This document shows, one piece after another, positions 1 through 9,891 of a stretch of 64,000 bases of DNA (positions are counted from its first letter, which is position 1; every line of letters starts with the position of its first letter). The translations under genes and the position numbers were made by a program. This stretch comes from Streptomyces sp. cg36. GTDB lineage: Bacteria; Actinomycetota; Actinomycetes; Streptomycetales; Streptomycetaceae. The notes under the pieces were generated by a model. That model ran no database searches. It was not told the DNA's origin and saw only the letters and a program-made list of their open reading frames with translations. The DNA is taken from positions 558,001-622,000 of the forward strand of contig NZ_CP163520.1 of the NCBI RefSeq assembly GCF_041080675.1, read 5' to 3'.

Positions 1-212
1 AGGACCACGTCCGGCCGCAGCCGCCGCGCCCGCTCGACCGCCTCGACGCCGTCCGCGGCCTCGCCGACCACCTCGATCCCCGGCTGTGCCGCCAGCAGGG
101 TGCGCAGGCCGCTGCGGGTCACCTCGTCGTCGTCCGCGATCAGGAGCGTGCGGGGAGCGGGGTCCGCGGCGGCGGTCGTGAAGGCCGCGGAGCCCCCGTC
201 GGGGACGATCAT
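1..212 (-). CDS. Two-component response regulator, NarL/LuxR type (partial, N-terminus only)
   Basis: Only the first 70 codons lie in the window; the 3' part runs off the left edge. After a short disordered N-terminus the translation shows the start of a CheY-like receiver domain: a first beta strand (TLLIADDDEV) with the acidic pocket, then a helix and RPDVVL, cut just before the expected phosphoacceptor aspartate. Its ATG overlaps the stop codon of the upstream kinase gene (ATGA), so the two are translationally coupled and form a cognate pair. The output domain is not visible. LuxR/NarL type is inferred from the partner, a HisKA_3 kinase, which almost always pairs with that class. Confidence 0.85.
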   Translation of the reverse strand, partial: MIVPDGGSAAFTTAAADPAPRTLLIADDDEVTRSGLRTLLAAQPGIEVVGEAADGVEAVERARRLRPDVV

Positions 213-1429
213 GCCGACCACCGTACCGGCAGCCGGACCGCCAGCCGCCACTGCCGCGGCCCGGCCGGACCCGCCTCCATCTCGCCGTGCAGCAGGCGCA
301 CCCGCTCGGCCAGCCCCGACAGGCCGCGCCCGGACTCCGGGAACGCGCGCGGGCCCGTGCCGTCCCCGGTCCGGTTCACCACTTCGACCTCCAGCCCGTC
401 CGGCACGGCGGCCACCCGGAGCCCGATCGGGCCGTCGGCCCCGTGCCGCAGCGCGTTCGTCAGCCCCTCCTGCACGATCCGGTACGCCGCCCGCGAGAGC
501 GTCCCCGGCACCTGCGCCAGGTCGCCCGAGACCTGCTGCTCCACCACCGCGCCCGCGAGCCTCAGCCGCTCGGTCAGCTCCGGCAGATCGGCCAGCGTGC
601 GCGTCGGCGCCACCGCCGTCTCCTCCTCGCGCAGGACGCCCAGTACGTAGTCCAGGTCCTCCAGCGCGGCGCGGGCCGACTCCTCGATGCCGCGCAGCGC
701 GGCCCGTGCGGCGGTCGGGTCGGCGGCGAGGACCTCGCCCGCGACGGCGGCCTGGATCGTGGCCGCCGTCAGGGTGTGGCCGATCGAGTCGTGCAACTCC
801 TGGGCCAGCCGGTTGCGTTCGGCCAGGCGCAGCTCCCGTTCGGCCGCCAGCGCGAGCCGCTCGGCCGACGAGGGCCCGAGCAGCCGGGGCGCGAGCCACC
901 GCAGCGCCCCGGTCACCACCGCGCACAGCGCCGCCGCGAGCAGCAGACAGCCGAGCGCCACCGCCCACCGCTGTCCGGCGCCCTCGGCCCGTACCGTCCC
1001 GCCGAACAGGCTCAGCCCCGCCTCCGTACGGAACCACGGCACCGGCAGGGTCAGGCCCGCCAGGAGCAGCACGCCTCCGGCCAGGGACAGCGCCCAGCCG
1101 AGGGCCACGTGCAGCAGCAGCCACAGCGGGGTCCGGCGGCGGTCGGCTCCCCCGGACCGGGCGGGAGCCGGCAACGCCACCCGGAGGGAGCGGCGCGCGG
1201 CGGCGGTCAGCGCGCGGCGCGCGGTGCGCGCGCATCCGATCGCGCCAATCAGCCCGGTCCAGACCAGCAGAGCCAGAAAGGCGCGTATTTCTTGATGAGC
1301 GGACGGCACGGCAAGTGCCGGCAGCATCGCGAAAGGCAGCAAAGGAAGGCTCAGCAGCGCGCCACCGAAGGCGAAGAGCGCACCAGAATACGTGGAGCCG
1401 CTCAGCAACGGCCGGATTCCCCTGATCAC
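209..1429 (-). CDS. Sensor histidine kinase, HisKA_3 (NarX/DesK) family
   Basis: A 406-residue membrane sensor kinase that autophosphorylates and passes phosphate to the downstream regulator. Several hydrophobic segments fill roughly residues 10-180. The dimerisation/phosphoacceptor region follows with the motif ELHDSIGH (phosphoacceptor His about residue 213). The C-terminal HATPase_c domain has an N-box (EGLTNALRHG) and a glycine-rich box (SGRGLSGLAERV). The start is GTG at 1429 with a weak ribosome-binding site, so the exact N-terminus is uncertain. The gene is divergent from the secreted hydrolase gene, and a perfect 18-bp palindrome lies between them. The signal sensed is unknown; absence of a large extracellular domain suggests membrane or intramembrane sensing. 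Confidence 0.9.
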   Translation of the reverse strand: MIRGIRPLLSGSTYSGALFAFGGALLSLPLLPFAMLPALAVPSAHQEIRAFLALLVWTGLIGAIGCARTARRALTAAARRSLRVALPAPARSGGADRRRTPLWLLLHVALGWALSLAGGVLLLAGLTLPVPWFRTEAGLSLFGGTVRAEGAGQRWAVALGCLLLAAALCAVVTGALRWLAPRLLGPSSAERLALAAERELRLAERNRLAQELHDSIGHTLTAATIQAAVAGEVLAADPTAARAALRGIEESARAALEDLDYVLGVLREEETAVAPTRTLADLPELTERLRLAGAVVEQQVSGDLAQVPGTLSRAAYRIVQEGLTNALRHGADGPIGLRVAAVPDGLEVEVVNRTGDGTGPRAFPESGRGLSGLAERVRLLHGEMEAGPAGPRQWRLAVRLPVRWSA

Positions 1430-1464
1430 AATCAGCCATTATGACCGACCGTTCCGGCGGGCTC

Positions 1465-1482
1465 CTCCCCCGATCGGGGGAG
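1465..1482. promoter_or_regulatory. Perfect 18-bp palindrome in the kinase/hydrolase divergent region
   Basis: CTCCCCCGATCGGGGGAG reads identically on both strands. It lies about 35 bp before the kinase GTG and about 180 bp before the hydrolase GTG. It is a plausible operator for the adjacent response regulator, but no factor is proven. A G/C-rich hairpin of this kind could also act at the RNA level. Confidence 0.45.
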
Positions 1483-1660
1483 TAATTCTTCCCGCTATTC
1501 CGCGATGTGCGGGCGCGCCCCGGGGAGCAGGATCGTGCCCCGAACCGATCGCGCCCCGAACCGGCGGCCGGTGCGGACGGCCGCCAGGACATGGCGGGCC
1601 GACTCGACCGCGTGTCGGCTCCGGTCGTCAACATCCCTTTCCGCAAGGAGAATTACCGCA

Positions 1661-3187
1661 GTGCGCAGCACCCGCATACCTTCTCTGCTGGCCGTCGCCC
1701 TCGCCGCGACCTGTGTGTCCACACTGACGCCCGCGAACGCCGTACCCCTCGCGCACACCGACCCCTTGCGGCCGTACACCCAGCGGACGCCCGCCTGGCA
1801 GCGGTGTGACGCGTCGTCCCCGGCCGGCTTCGAGTGCGCGACCGTCAAGGTTCCGCTGGACTACGGCGACCCCGGCGGCGCGACGATGGACATCGCGGTG
1901 TCCCGGCTGAGGGCGAGCGGCGCCGAGGAGCGCCGGGGCGTTCTCCTGCTGAACCCCGGCGGACCCGGCGCGCCCGGGCTGAGCCTGCCCGTCGATCTGG
2001 CGACGGACCTGCCGGACCAGGTGAAGCGGCGGTACGACCTGGTCGGGTTCGACCCGAGGGGGGTCGGCCGGAGCTCCCCCGTCTCCTGCGGCCTGACCGC
2101 CGACGAGCGCGTCACCGACCACCCCTACCGGGCCGCGACGTTCGAGAAGGACGTGACGTGGGCGCGTACGGTGGCGAAGAAGTGCCGGGCCCACGGCGGC
2201 GCCGCGGCGGCGCACCTCACCACCCGCGACACCGCCCGCGACATGGACGTCGTCCGCGCCGTGCTGGGCGAGAAGAAGATCTCCTACCTGGGCTACTCCT
2301 ACGGCACCTACCTCGGCGCCGTCTACGCCCAGATGTTCCCCCGCCGCACCGACCGGTTCGTGCTCGACAGCGCGGCCGACCCCACCCGGGTCTGGCGGGG
2401 CATGTTCCAGGGGATGGCGGAGGGCGCGGAGCCCGCCTTCGCCCGGTGGAGCCAGTGGACCGCGCGGCGGGACTCGACGTACCACCTGGGCACCACGGCC
2501 GCCGCGGTCCGCGAGACGTTCCGGGACCTGGTCGCCGAGGCCGACCGGGCGCCGGTCGCCACCGACGGGGGCCCGGTCACCGGGGACGACATCCGCGCCC
2601 AGCACAGCAGGTTGTTCCATGTTCAGAAGGCGGCGGAATGGGTAGCCGCGCTGAAGCGGTCGGCGGACGACAGGAAACCGGAACCGGACGGCACACCCCG
2701 GCGGGGGCCCGCGGCCGCGCCCACCGAGTCCGCTCCCGGCGTCCCGGCGGACAACGCCGAAGCGAGCGCCTGGGCCGTCCTGTGCTCCGACAGCCACACA
2801 TGGCCGCGCGACCCCGAGCGCTACCGCCGGGACGCGGTCCGCGACAAGGCCCGGTATCCGCTGTACGGCGACTTCGCGTCCACCATCACTCCGTGCGCCT
2901 TCTGGAAGCCCGCCGCCGAACCGACCACGACGGTGAACAACGAGGTGGGCGCGCTGATCCTGCAGAACCAGTGGGATCCGCAGACGCCACTGGCCGCGGG
3001 CTGGGCGATGCACTGGGCCCTGCGCGGCTCGCGGATGGTCACCGTCGCCGGGGGCGAGGGGCACGGGGTCTACCCCTTCGGGTCCTGCGCGGACGAGAGC
3101 GCCACGCGCTACCTCACCACCGGCAGGCTCCCGGCCGAGGATCTGACGTGCCGGGCACCGGCCGGGCCGGCGGCCGGGCACCGCTAG
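1661..3187 (+). CDS. Secreted alpha/beta hydrolase, tripeptidyl aminopeptidase (TAP/SlpD-like) family
   Basis: A 508-residue exported serine hydrolase. GTG at 1661 is chosen because AAGGAG sits 11-16 bases upstream and it directly starts a signal peptide (about residues 1-31, Arg-rich then hydrophobic, ending near ANA). The fold has the oxyanion motif NPGGPG, a nucleophile elbow GYSYGT (Ser213), an acid in NQWDPQTP (Asp439) and a catalytic His in GEGHG (His468). The late NQWDPQTP-to-GHG segment matches the TAP-like C-terminal domain. Family members trim N-terminal tripeptides from secreted proteins. The next genes encode a small exported peptide and a Cys-rich protein, so peptide processing is a possible job, but that is inference. 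Confidence 0.9.
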   Translation: MRSTRIPSLLAVALAATCVSTLTPANAVPLAHTDPLRPYTQRTPAWQRCDASSPAGFECATVKVPLDYGDPGGATMDIAVSRLRASGAEERRGVLLLNPGGPGAPGLSLPVDLATDLPDQVKRRYDLVGFDPRGVGRSSPVSCGLTADERVTDHPYRAATFEKDVTWARTVAKKCRAHGGAAAAHLTTRDTARDMDVVRAVLGEKKISYLGYSYGTYLGAVYAQMFPRRTDRFVLDSAADPTRVWRGMFQGMAEGAEPAFARWSQWTARRDSTYHLGTTAAAVRETFRDLVAEADRAPVATDGGPVTGDDIRAQHSRLFHVQKAAEWVAALKRSADDRKPEPDGTPRRGPAAAPTESAPGVPADNAEASAWAVLCSDSHTWPRDPERYRRDAVRDKARYPLYGDFASTITPCAFWKPAAEPTTTVNNEVGALILQNQWDPQTPLAAGWAMHWALRGSRMVTVAGGEGHGVYPFGSCADESATRYLTTGRLPAEDLTCRAPAGPAAGHR

Positions 3188-3367
3188 CTCCCCGGTGCGA
3201 CGGGCGGAGGAAGAAGCGGAAGGCCGGGCGCCACCCGCAGCGGGGCGGTGACGCCGCCCGCCGCCGCTCCGGAGAAAAAATTACGCACCAAAACGGCTTC
3301 CCCGAAAGGGAGTTGATACATACGGTCGCCTCTGTCAGTTGCGACGACCACGTCAAGGAGACACGGC

Positions 3368-3589
3368 ATGAACACCAACCTGCGGACGGCAGCCGCCACG
3401 GCGGCGCTGGTCACCGGGCTCCTCGCCGCCGGTGGCACCGCCCACGCGGCCCAGAGAATCGACGCGCAGCAGCTCTCCGCGCACGTCCAGAAGGCGGTCG
3501 CCACCGCCCAGCTGGAGAACGGTACGACGACGGGCGGCCCCATCCTGGGCGTGTACCTGAGCCCCGGCGCCGACTCCGCGTCCGCCTGA
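3368..3589 (+). CDS. Small exported peptide, unknown function
   Basis: A 73-residue open frame with a strong ribosome-binding site (AAGGAG, 8 bases before ATG). Residues 1-27 form a clear Sec signal peptide (Asn/Arg n-region, Ala/Leu/Val core, cleavage after AHA). The predicted mature part is about 46 residues, helical at first (IDAQQLSAHVQKAVATAQL), then a Gly/Thr/Pro-rich tail with GGPILGVYLSPG. It has no cysteine. I do not recognise the family. An A+T-richer stretch (about 3275-3320) just upstream may hold its own promoter. The gene is 10 bases before the Cys-rich gene, so the two are probably cotranscribed. Confidence 0.75.
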   Translation: MNTNLRTAAATAALVTGLLAAGGTAHAAQRIDAQQLSAHVQKAVATAQLENGTTTGGPILGVYLSPGADSASA

Positions 3590-3599
3590 CGGGACGGGG

Positions 3600-4076
3600 G
3601 TGCGCACCGTGGACAACTCTGGTGAACAGCAGGTCAGTTGGTGCCCCAGCGGGGAGGCGCACCGGCCGGAATCCATCGTCCTGGGCGTCCGGTCGGGCGA
3701 GAACGGCGAGGTCGTCTATCTGGCGGAGCCGGTCCCGGCGGCGGACGTGCTGCCGTCCATCCCGGAGGGCATCGCCCCCAACCGGGTGCTCCGGTTCGCC
3801 TCCCACTGCGTGTCCGGCTGCGCGAACCGGGTCGGTGAAGCCTGCGGGCTGATCGACCGCATCCAGACCCTGCCCGTACCCGATGCCACCGGGGCCGTAC
3901 CACGGTGCCACCTCCGTCCGCGCTGCAAGTGGTGGAACCAGGCGGGTGTGGACGCCTGCCACCGCTGCCCCGCCGTCGCCACTCTCAACCCCCGCGACGA
4001 CCAGCTCGCCGCGCTCGTCGCGGATCCGTCCACCACCATGGAGCAGTTGCGGGAGTGGATCGCCGCGGCCGAGTGA
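3600..4076 (+). CDS. Eight-cysteine protein, unknown function
   Basis: A 158-residue cytosolic protein without signal peptide or membrane segment. The start is GTG at 3600 after a GGACGGGG ribosome-binding site; GTG at 3609 is an alternative. Cysteines fall at 15, 70, 74, 82, 103, 109, 120 and 123, giving C-x3-C-x7-C-x20-C-x5-C-x10-C-x2-C in the second half, with aromatic residues (KWWNQ) between. That spacing suggests an Fe-S cluster or zinc site. The C-terminal 30 residues look helical (MEQLREWIAAAE). I do not recognise the family. Its position 10 bases after the exported peptide gene hints at a shared role. Confidence 0.75.
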   Translation: MRTVDNSGEQQVSWCPSGEAHRPESIVLGVRSGENGEVVYLAEPVPAADVLPSIPEGIAPNRVLRFASHCVSGCANRVGEACGLIDRIQTLPVPDATGAVPRCHLRPRCKWWNQAGVDACHRCPAVATLNPRDDQLAALVADPSTTMEQLREWIAAAE

Positions 4077-4194
4077 CACGTCCGGCCGCGGCGGCGAACC
4101 GGTCCCCCTCCGCACGCCCGTACGGGAGGGGGACCCCGGCCCACCTACGGGCGGGAGACCGCGCCGCCACCTGGACGGCCCGGCCGCAGCCCGC

Positions 4195-5850
<1,656 letters not shown>

Positions 5851-7302
5851 TCAGCCGTCGAGACGGCGGCCCGCCCACACCTCGGGGGTGCGGCCCGACC
5901 ACGGTGCGGCTTCTTCGAGCTGCGCGGCCAGGCGGAACAGCCGGTCCTCGTGCCCGTAACCGGCGGCGAACTGCATTCCGATGGGCAGTCCGGTAGCGGT
6001 GTCGGTCATCAGGGGCACGGACATCGCGGGAGTGCCCGCCACGTTGAACGCCATGGTGAACGGCGAGCGGTCGTTGAGCCGGTCGATCCACCCCAGACCG
6101 TCCAGCGCCGCCACTCCCTCCCCGTAGGTCCCGACGGGCGCCGGGAGCTCGGGCACGGTGGGAGTGAGCACCATGTCGTACGTGTCGAAGTGCCGTGCCA
6201 GGCCGCGCGCGACGCGGTTGCGGACCGCGAGCGCGGCGACGAACTGGGGAGCGCTCACCCGCTGCCCGTAGTGGTGGCCCGCCAGGGTCTGCGGCTCCAG
6301 GGTGGTGGCGTCGACGGGCCGGCCGAGGACGGTGGCCAGTTCGTCGATCTGGGCCGCGAGGTTCGCGGCCATCAGACGGGCACCGGCCAGGACGAACTCC
6401 TCCCAGCCGACGCCGAGACCGGCCTCGGCGTCCGTCACCCGGTGGCCGAGGGATTCGAGCAGGGCCACGGTACGGGCGAGCGCGTCGGCCACCGGCGCGG
6501 ACGTGCGGCGTCCGCCCCACCCCTGGGCGAGGACGCCGATCCGCAGCGAGCCCGGCGGGCGGGCGACTTCTTCCAGGTAGGGGCGGTCGGGCCGGGGGGC
6601 GAAGTAGGGGTCGCCCGCCTCCGGGCCCGCGATCCGGTCGAGCAGCGCCGCACTGTCGCGTACCGTCCGGCTGAGACCGCCCTGCACGGCCAGACCGTTG
6701 AAGATCTCGTCGAAGTCGGGGGCCATGGAGACCCGGCCCCGGGTGGGCTTCAGCGCGAACAGACCGTTGTACGCGGCGGGGATGCGCAGCGATCCGGCGG
6801 CGTCGGTGCCGTGGGCGAGCGGGACCACTCCGGCGGCGACGGCCGCGCCCGCGCCCCCGCTGGAGCCGCCCGCGCCGAGCTCGGGGTCCCAGGGGTTGCG
6901 GGTGGCGCCGTACAGCGCGGTCTCCGTCACGATGCCGTAGGCCAGCTCCGGTGTCGTCGTCCGGCCGAACGTCACCAGCCCGGCCCGGCGCAGACGGGTC
7001 ATCAGGGCGGAGTCGGCGCCCGCGACGAGGCCCGCCGCGAGACGGCTGCCGAGCTCCGTCCGCCGACCGGCCATGGTCACACCCATGTCCTTGATCAGGA
7101 ACGGCACTCCGGCCAGGGGCGTGCTGCCCGGGACGGGCTCGTCGTCCGGCTGCCAGGTCTCGACGACGGCGTTGATCCGCGGGTTCACCGCCTGCGCGGC
7201 CTCGTGCGCGGCGGTGTGCAGTTCGGCGGGGGTCACCTCGCCCCGGGCCACCAGCTCCGCCAGCCCCACCGCGTCGAACGTCACGTACTCGGCAACTCTC
7301 AC
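5851..7302 (-). CDS. Amidase (amidase-signature family)
   Basis: A 483-residue amidase-signature hydrolase. GTG at 7302 is chosen: a GGGGAG site lies 8 bases upstream, and longer frames would run into the divergent operator. The Ser-cisSer-Lys triad regions are visible: VPFLIKDMGV (Lys), GAGGSSGGAGAAVAAG (Ser) and HGTDAAGSLRIPA (the Gly-rich Ser loop). The C-terminal GLPIGMQFAAGYGHEDRLFRLAAQLE block is typical of the family. The physiological amide is unknown. It is divergent from the TetR regulator across a shared operator, so it is probably repressed by that protein and induced by a small molecule. Confidence 0.9.
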   Translation of the reverse strand: MRVAEYVTFDAVGLAELVARGEVTPAELHTAAHEAAQAVNPRINAVVETWQPDDEPVPGSTPLAGVPFLIKDMGVTMAGRRTELGSRLAAGLVAGADSALMTRLRRAGLVTFGRTTTPELAYGIVTETALYGATRNPWDPELGAGGSSGGAGAAVAAGVVPLAHGTDAAGSLRIPAAYNGLFALKPTRGRVSMAPDFDEIFNGLAVQGGLSRTVRDSAALLDRIAGPEAGDPYFAPRPDRPYLEEVARPPGSLRIGVLAQGWGGRRTSAPVADALARTVALLESLGHRVTDAEAGLGVGWEEFVLAGARLMAANLAAQIDELATVLGRPVDATTLEPQTLAGHHYGQRVSAPQFVAALAVRNRVARGLARHFDTYDMVLTPTVPELPAPVGTYGEGVAALDGLGWIDRLNDRSPFTMAFNVAGTPAMSVPLMTDTATGLPIGMQFAAGYGHEDRLFRLAAQLEEAAPWSGRTPEVWAGRRLDG

Positions 7303-7324
7303 TCTGCCACTCCCCTGAACGAAA

Positions 7325-7364
7325 ACGATACCGTTGAGCACCATACGATACCGATCGGTATCGT
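7325..7364. promoter_or_regulatory. TetR-type operator between amidase and tetR
   Basis: A perfect 20-bp palindrome, ACGATACCGATCGGTATCGT, spans 7345-7364. The same half-site ACGATACCG recurs at 7325-7333 near the amidase start. A third related piece, GGTACCGTAAC, lies at 7377-7387 on the tetR side. The arrangement fits a TetR dimer controlling both divergent genes. Confidence 0.8.
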
Positions 7365-7432
7365 GCGGCACGGACTGGTACCGTAACAGGGAAACGAGGG
7401 ACCCCTCACCGACCGGACGTCACGGAGCAGCC

Positions 7433-8059
7433 ATGGCATCGACCGCCAGCAGGCCGGACAGAGTCGCCAAACTGCCGCCTCGCGAGCGCATCCTCGACGC
7501 GGCGGAGGAGCTCTTCCAGAGCGAGGGGATCCTGCGCGTCGGCGTCCAGGCGATCGCCGAGAAGGCCGAGACCACCAAAATGGCGATCTACCGGCACTTC
7601 GAGACCAAGGACGTGCTCGTAGCGGAGTGGCTGCGGATCGTCGCCGCCGACTACCAGGCGGCCTTCGACCGGGTCGAGCGGGACCATCCGGACCGGCCCA
7701 GGGAGCAGATCCTCGCCCTGGCCCGCTTCATCGCCGACGGACTCCCCACCCTCTCCCACCGCGGCTGCCCCTTCATCAACTCCCTGGCCGAGCTGCCCGA
7801 CCGCGCCCACCCCGCCCGGCAGGTCATCGAGCAGCACAAGGCGCTCCAGCTGCACCGGCTGGTCGGCATGTGCGAGCGGGCCGGGCTGCCCGACCCCGCG
7901 CAGACCGCCGCCGAGATCACCTTCGCACTGGAAGGTGCGCAGGTCAGCACGCAGAACGGCAGCGTCGACCGGGCCGGGGAACGGCTCATGAGGATCGTCG
8001 GTGCGGCCTTGGACCGGGAGCTGCCGCCCACCCCCGGCGCCTCACCGACGGCCGACTGA
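7433..8059 (+). CDS. TetR/AcrR family transcriptional regulator
   Basis: A 208-residue one-component regulator. ATG at 7433 is chosen (ACGGAG upstream); an upstream in-frame start would overlap the operator. The N-terminal HTH is clear: ILDAAEELFQSEG, then VQAIAEKAETTKMAIYRHFETKDVLVAEW. The C-terminal ligand-binding half includes a Cys in HRGCPFINSLAEL, also common in the YxaF/LmrA-like subgroup. It is divergent from the amidase gene with a palindromic operator between them, so autoregulation and control of the amidase are likely. Confidence 0.9.
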   Translation: MASTASRPDRVAKLPPRERILDAAEELFQSEGILRVGVQAIAEKAETTKMAIYRHFETKDVLVAEWLRIVAADYQAAFDRVERDHPDRPREQILALARFIADGLPTLSHRGCPFINSLAELPDRAHPARQVIEQHKALQLHRLVGMCERAGLPDPAQTAAEITFALEGAQVSTQNGSVDRAGERLMRIVGAALDRELPPTPGASPTAD

Positions 8060-8212
8060 GCGCGTGGCCGCGCACACCGCGCGCCGCTGACCCGCGCGCA
8101 CCCGCCCGCTTGTGAGCGCCGACAAGATGACCTCACGGGCGGGCGGGAACAACCACGTCCGCGCACGCCGACACCGGCACACCCACCCCCGCGTTTCACC
8201 AAGCGTCGCGGC

Positions 8213-8608
8213 TCACAGGGCGATCAGCCCCGCCGCCGTCTCCCGGAAACCGCAGGCGTCGAAGTAGAACGGCCGCAAGTGCTCTTCGAAGTCGACGTGG
8301 AGCCACTCGCACCCCGCGGCGCGGCTGCCTTCCGCAGCCGCCTCGACGAGTGCGGCGCCCACTCCCCGCGACCGGCTGCCCGGGGCGACGACCGTGTCCA
8401 GGACGAACGCGTGGGCTCCGCCGTCCCAGATGACGTTCACGAAGCCGACCAGCCGGTCGCCCTCATACGCGCACACCCAGCCGAGGCTGTGGCGCTCCAG
8501 CCGCGCGCGCCACGCCGTCCGCCCGGGCGGGTGGCCGAAGCCTTCCGCGTGGAGTTCGTCGAGAGCGGCGTCGTCGAAGTCACCGCGCCATACATGGCTG
8601 ATCGTCAT
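8213..8608 (-). CDS. GNAT family N-acetyltransferase
   Basis: A 131-residue single-domain GNAT. ATG at 8608 is chosen (MTISHVWRGDF), with a G-rich site immediately upstream. The acetyl-CoA binding motif A is PGSRSRGVGAALVEAAAEGSRA, preceded by the strand AFVLDTVVA and followed by CEWLHVDFEEHLRPFYFDACGFRET, a standard motif B. The substrate is unknown. The gene stands alone, with about 440 bp of non-coding DNA upstream. Confidence 0.88.
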   Translation of the reverse strand: MTISHVWRGDFDDAALDELHAEGFGHPPGRTAWRARLERHSLGWVCAYEGDRLVGFVNVIWDGGAHAFVLDTVVAPGSRSRGVGAALVEAAAEGSRAAGCEWLHVDFEEHLRPFYFDACGFRETAAGLIAL

Positions 8609-9052
8609 GACACCCCCCACGGCCGTACGGGCAGGAGGAAGGGCACGGTCACACAGCACCGCTCGATACGGGCACACGGAGAGTCGTTCATGCCGCGCAT
8701 CCCATCACGCGGAAGCAGCCCCACGCACCCAGGATTCAGCGCATCGGAGGGGTGGTCGACCGGCGGTCCGGTCGCCGGCGCCGATGTGCGGCGGATACAC
8801 CGATGCCCGCCTCCGCGTACAGCGGGGGCGGGCATCGGATCGGAGCGCTGGGCCGGCCTTGCACCTGCATCTCCCCACAGGAAGTGGGGCGTCTTTCCTT
8901 GGACCACCAACGCGCGGCCGGAGTGGGGAAGTTCTTCCCGACCGGCTCAAGATCAACCCTACCCCATCCCGGCGGTGGGAACGGCCACACGCGAGCCGCC
9001 CGGCCCTCCCGCCCGGCGCACCGGCCCACCGGCCCACCGGCTCCACGACGGT
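8609..9052. other. Gene-free stretch between GNAT and HMCES genes
   Basis: I see no convincing coding frame here. It holds one strong stem-loop (8800-8838), smaller inverted repeats (for example near 8880 and 8930) and a short tandem of GGCCCACC units near 9022-9041. The promoter of the GNAT gene should lie in the left part. Confidence 0.5.
8800..8838. repeat. Strong stem-loop with 12-bp perfect arms
   Basis: CCGATGCCCGCC (8800-8811) pairs exactly with GGCGGGCATCGG (8827-8838). An inner CCGC/GCGG pair closes a GTACA loop, giving a near-continuous hairpin. There is no U-tract on either side. It could be a terminator, a structured RNA or a protein site. Confidence 0.6.
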
Positions 9053-9796
9053 CTAGGGTGCGGCCTCCGCCACCAGCCGAGGCCCGTTGCTGGCAACGCT
9101 GTTGACCGCCGTCGAGACCCGCCGTGCGGCCAGCAGGCCGCCCGCGGGCCGGGTCAGCAGGGCGCGCAGTTCGTCCGGGTCCTGGTGGCGCGGGTCCAGC
9201 CAGGCGTCGTAGTGGTCCTTGGTGAGGGCGAGCGGCATGCGGGGGTGCACCCGGCCCGCCTCGTCGGTGGCTTCGGTGGTGATGATGGTGCAGCTCACCA
9301 GCCAGGCGGCGGGGTCGTCGTCGCGGTCGACGGCCGGGTCGCGCCAATACGCGTACAGCCCGGCGAGCGCCATCACCCCGTCGTCCTCGGGGTGGATGAA
9401 GTAGGGCTGTTTGCGGACCTTCCCGGTGCCGGGGTCCTCGGCCTGCTCCCACTCGTAGAACCCGTCGGCGGGCAGCAGGCAGCGGTGTCTGGCGAACGCG
9501 CGGCGGAAGGCGGGTTTCTCGTGCACGGTCTCCACCCGTGCGTTGATCATCCGGGCGCCCGCCTTCACGTCCTTCGCCCACGACGGCACCAGGCCCCAGC
9601 GCAGCGGACGCAGTTGTCTGCCCGGCGCCGCGTCGCCGTCGCCGTCGCGCGCGGCCCGCTCCAGGACCGCCCAGACGTCGTCGGTCGGCGCGACGTTCCA
9701 GCTCGGCGCGAGGGTCTCCGGGGGCGGCCAGTCGGTCACGTGGAAGAGCCGCACCAGGTCGTCGGGGCTGCGCGCGGAGACATAACGGCCACACAT
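9053..9796 (-). CDS. HMCES/YedK-type SOS response-associated peptidase (abasic-site crosslinker)
   Basis: A 247-residue SRAP-domain protein. It begins MCGRYV, placing the catalytic Cys2 exactly where the family needs it after Met removal; this Cys forms a thiazolidine crosslink with abasic sites in single-stranded DNA. Other family signatures are PSWNVAPTDD, LRWGLVPSWAKD, NARVETVHEKPAFR, RCLLPADGFYEWE and the late ALTKDHYDAWLDP. The His/Glu pair of the active site lies in the FYEWE and MPLALT regions. It is a single gene, divergent from the VanX-like gene. Confidence 0.93.
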   Translation of the reverse strand: MCGRYVSARSPDDLVRLFHVTDWPPPETLAPSWNVAPTDDVWAVLERAARDGDGDAAPGRQLRPLRWGLVPSWAKDVKAGARMINARVETVHEKPAFRRAFARHRCLLPADGFYEWEQAEDPGTGKVRKQPYFIHPEDDGVMALAGLYAYWRDPAVDRDDDPAAWLVSCTIITTEATDEAGRVHPRMPLALTKDHYDAWLDPRHQDPDELRALLTRPAGGLLAARRVSTAVNSVASNGPRLVAEAAP

Positions 9797-9891
9797 GCGC
9801 CCACTGTGCCACCGGGAGGGGCCCGCGATCCGATACCGCCCCGCCGTGTCGGCTGCCGCGGTGGGACCGGACCCTGCGCGATGATCGGCCC

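Noticed and set aside
100..1444. Long plus-strand frames over the kinase gene
   Set aside because: Arg/Pro/Ala-rich shadow frames of the minus-strand kinase, common in high-GC DNA.
3188..3367. TTGATA at 3313-3318 as a -35 box of a sigma-70 promoter for the small peptide gene
   Set aside because: No good -10 hexamer lies at 16-18 bases; the region is only mentioned as A/T-richer DNA.
8101..8150. CCCGCCCG...CGGGCGGG as a terminator after tetR
   Set aside because: Arms are 8 bp with a loop near 27 bases in very GC-rich DNA; too likely by chance.
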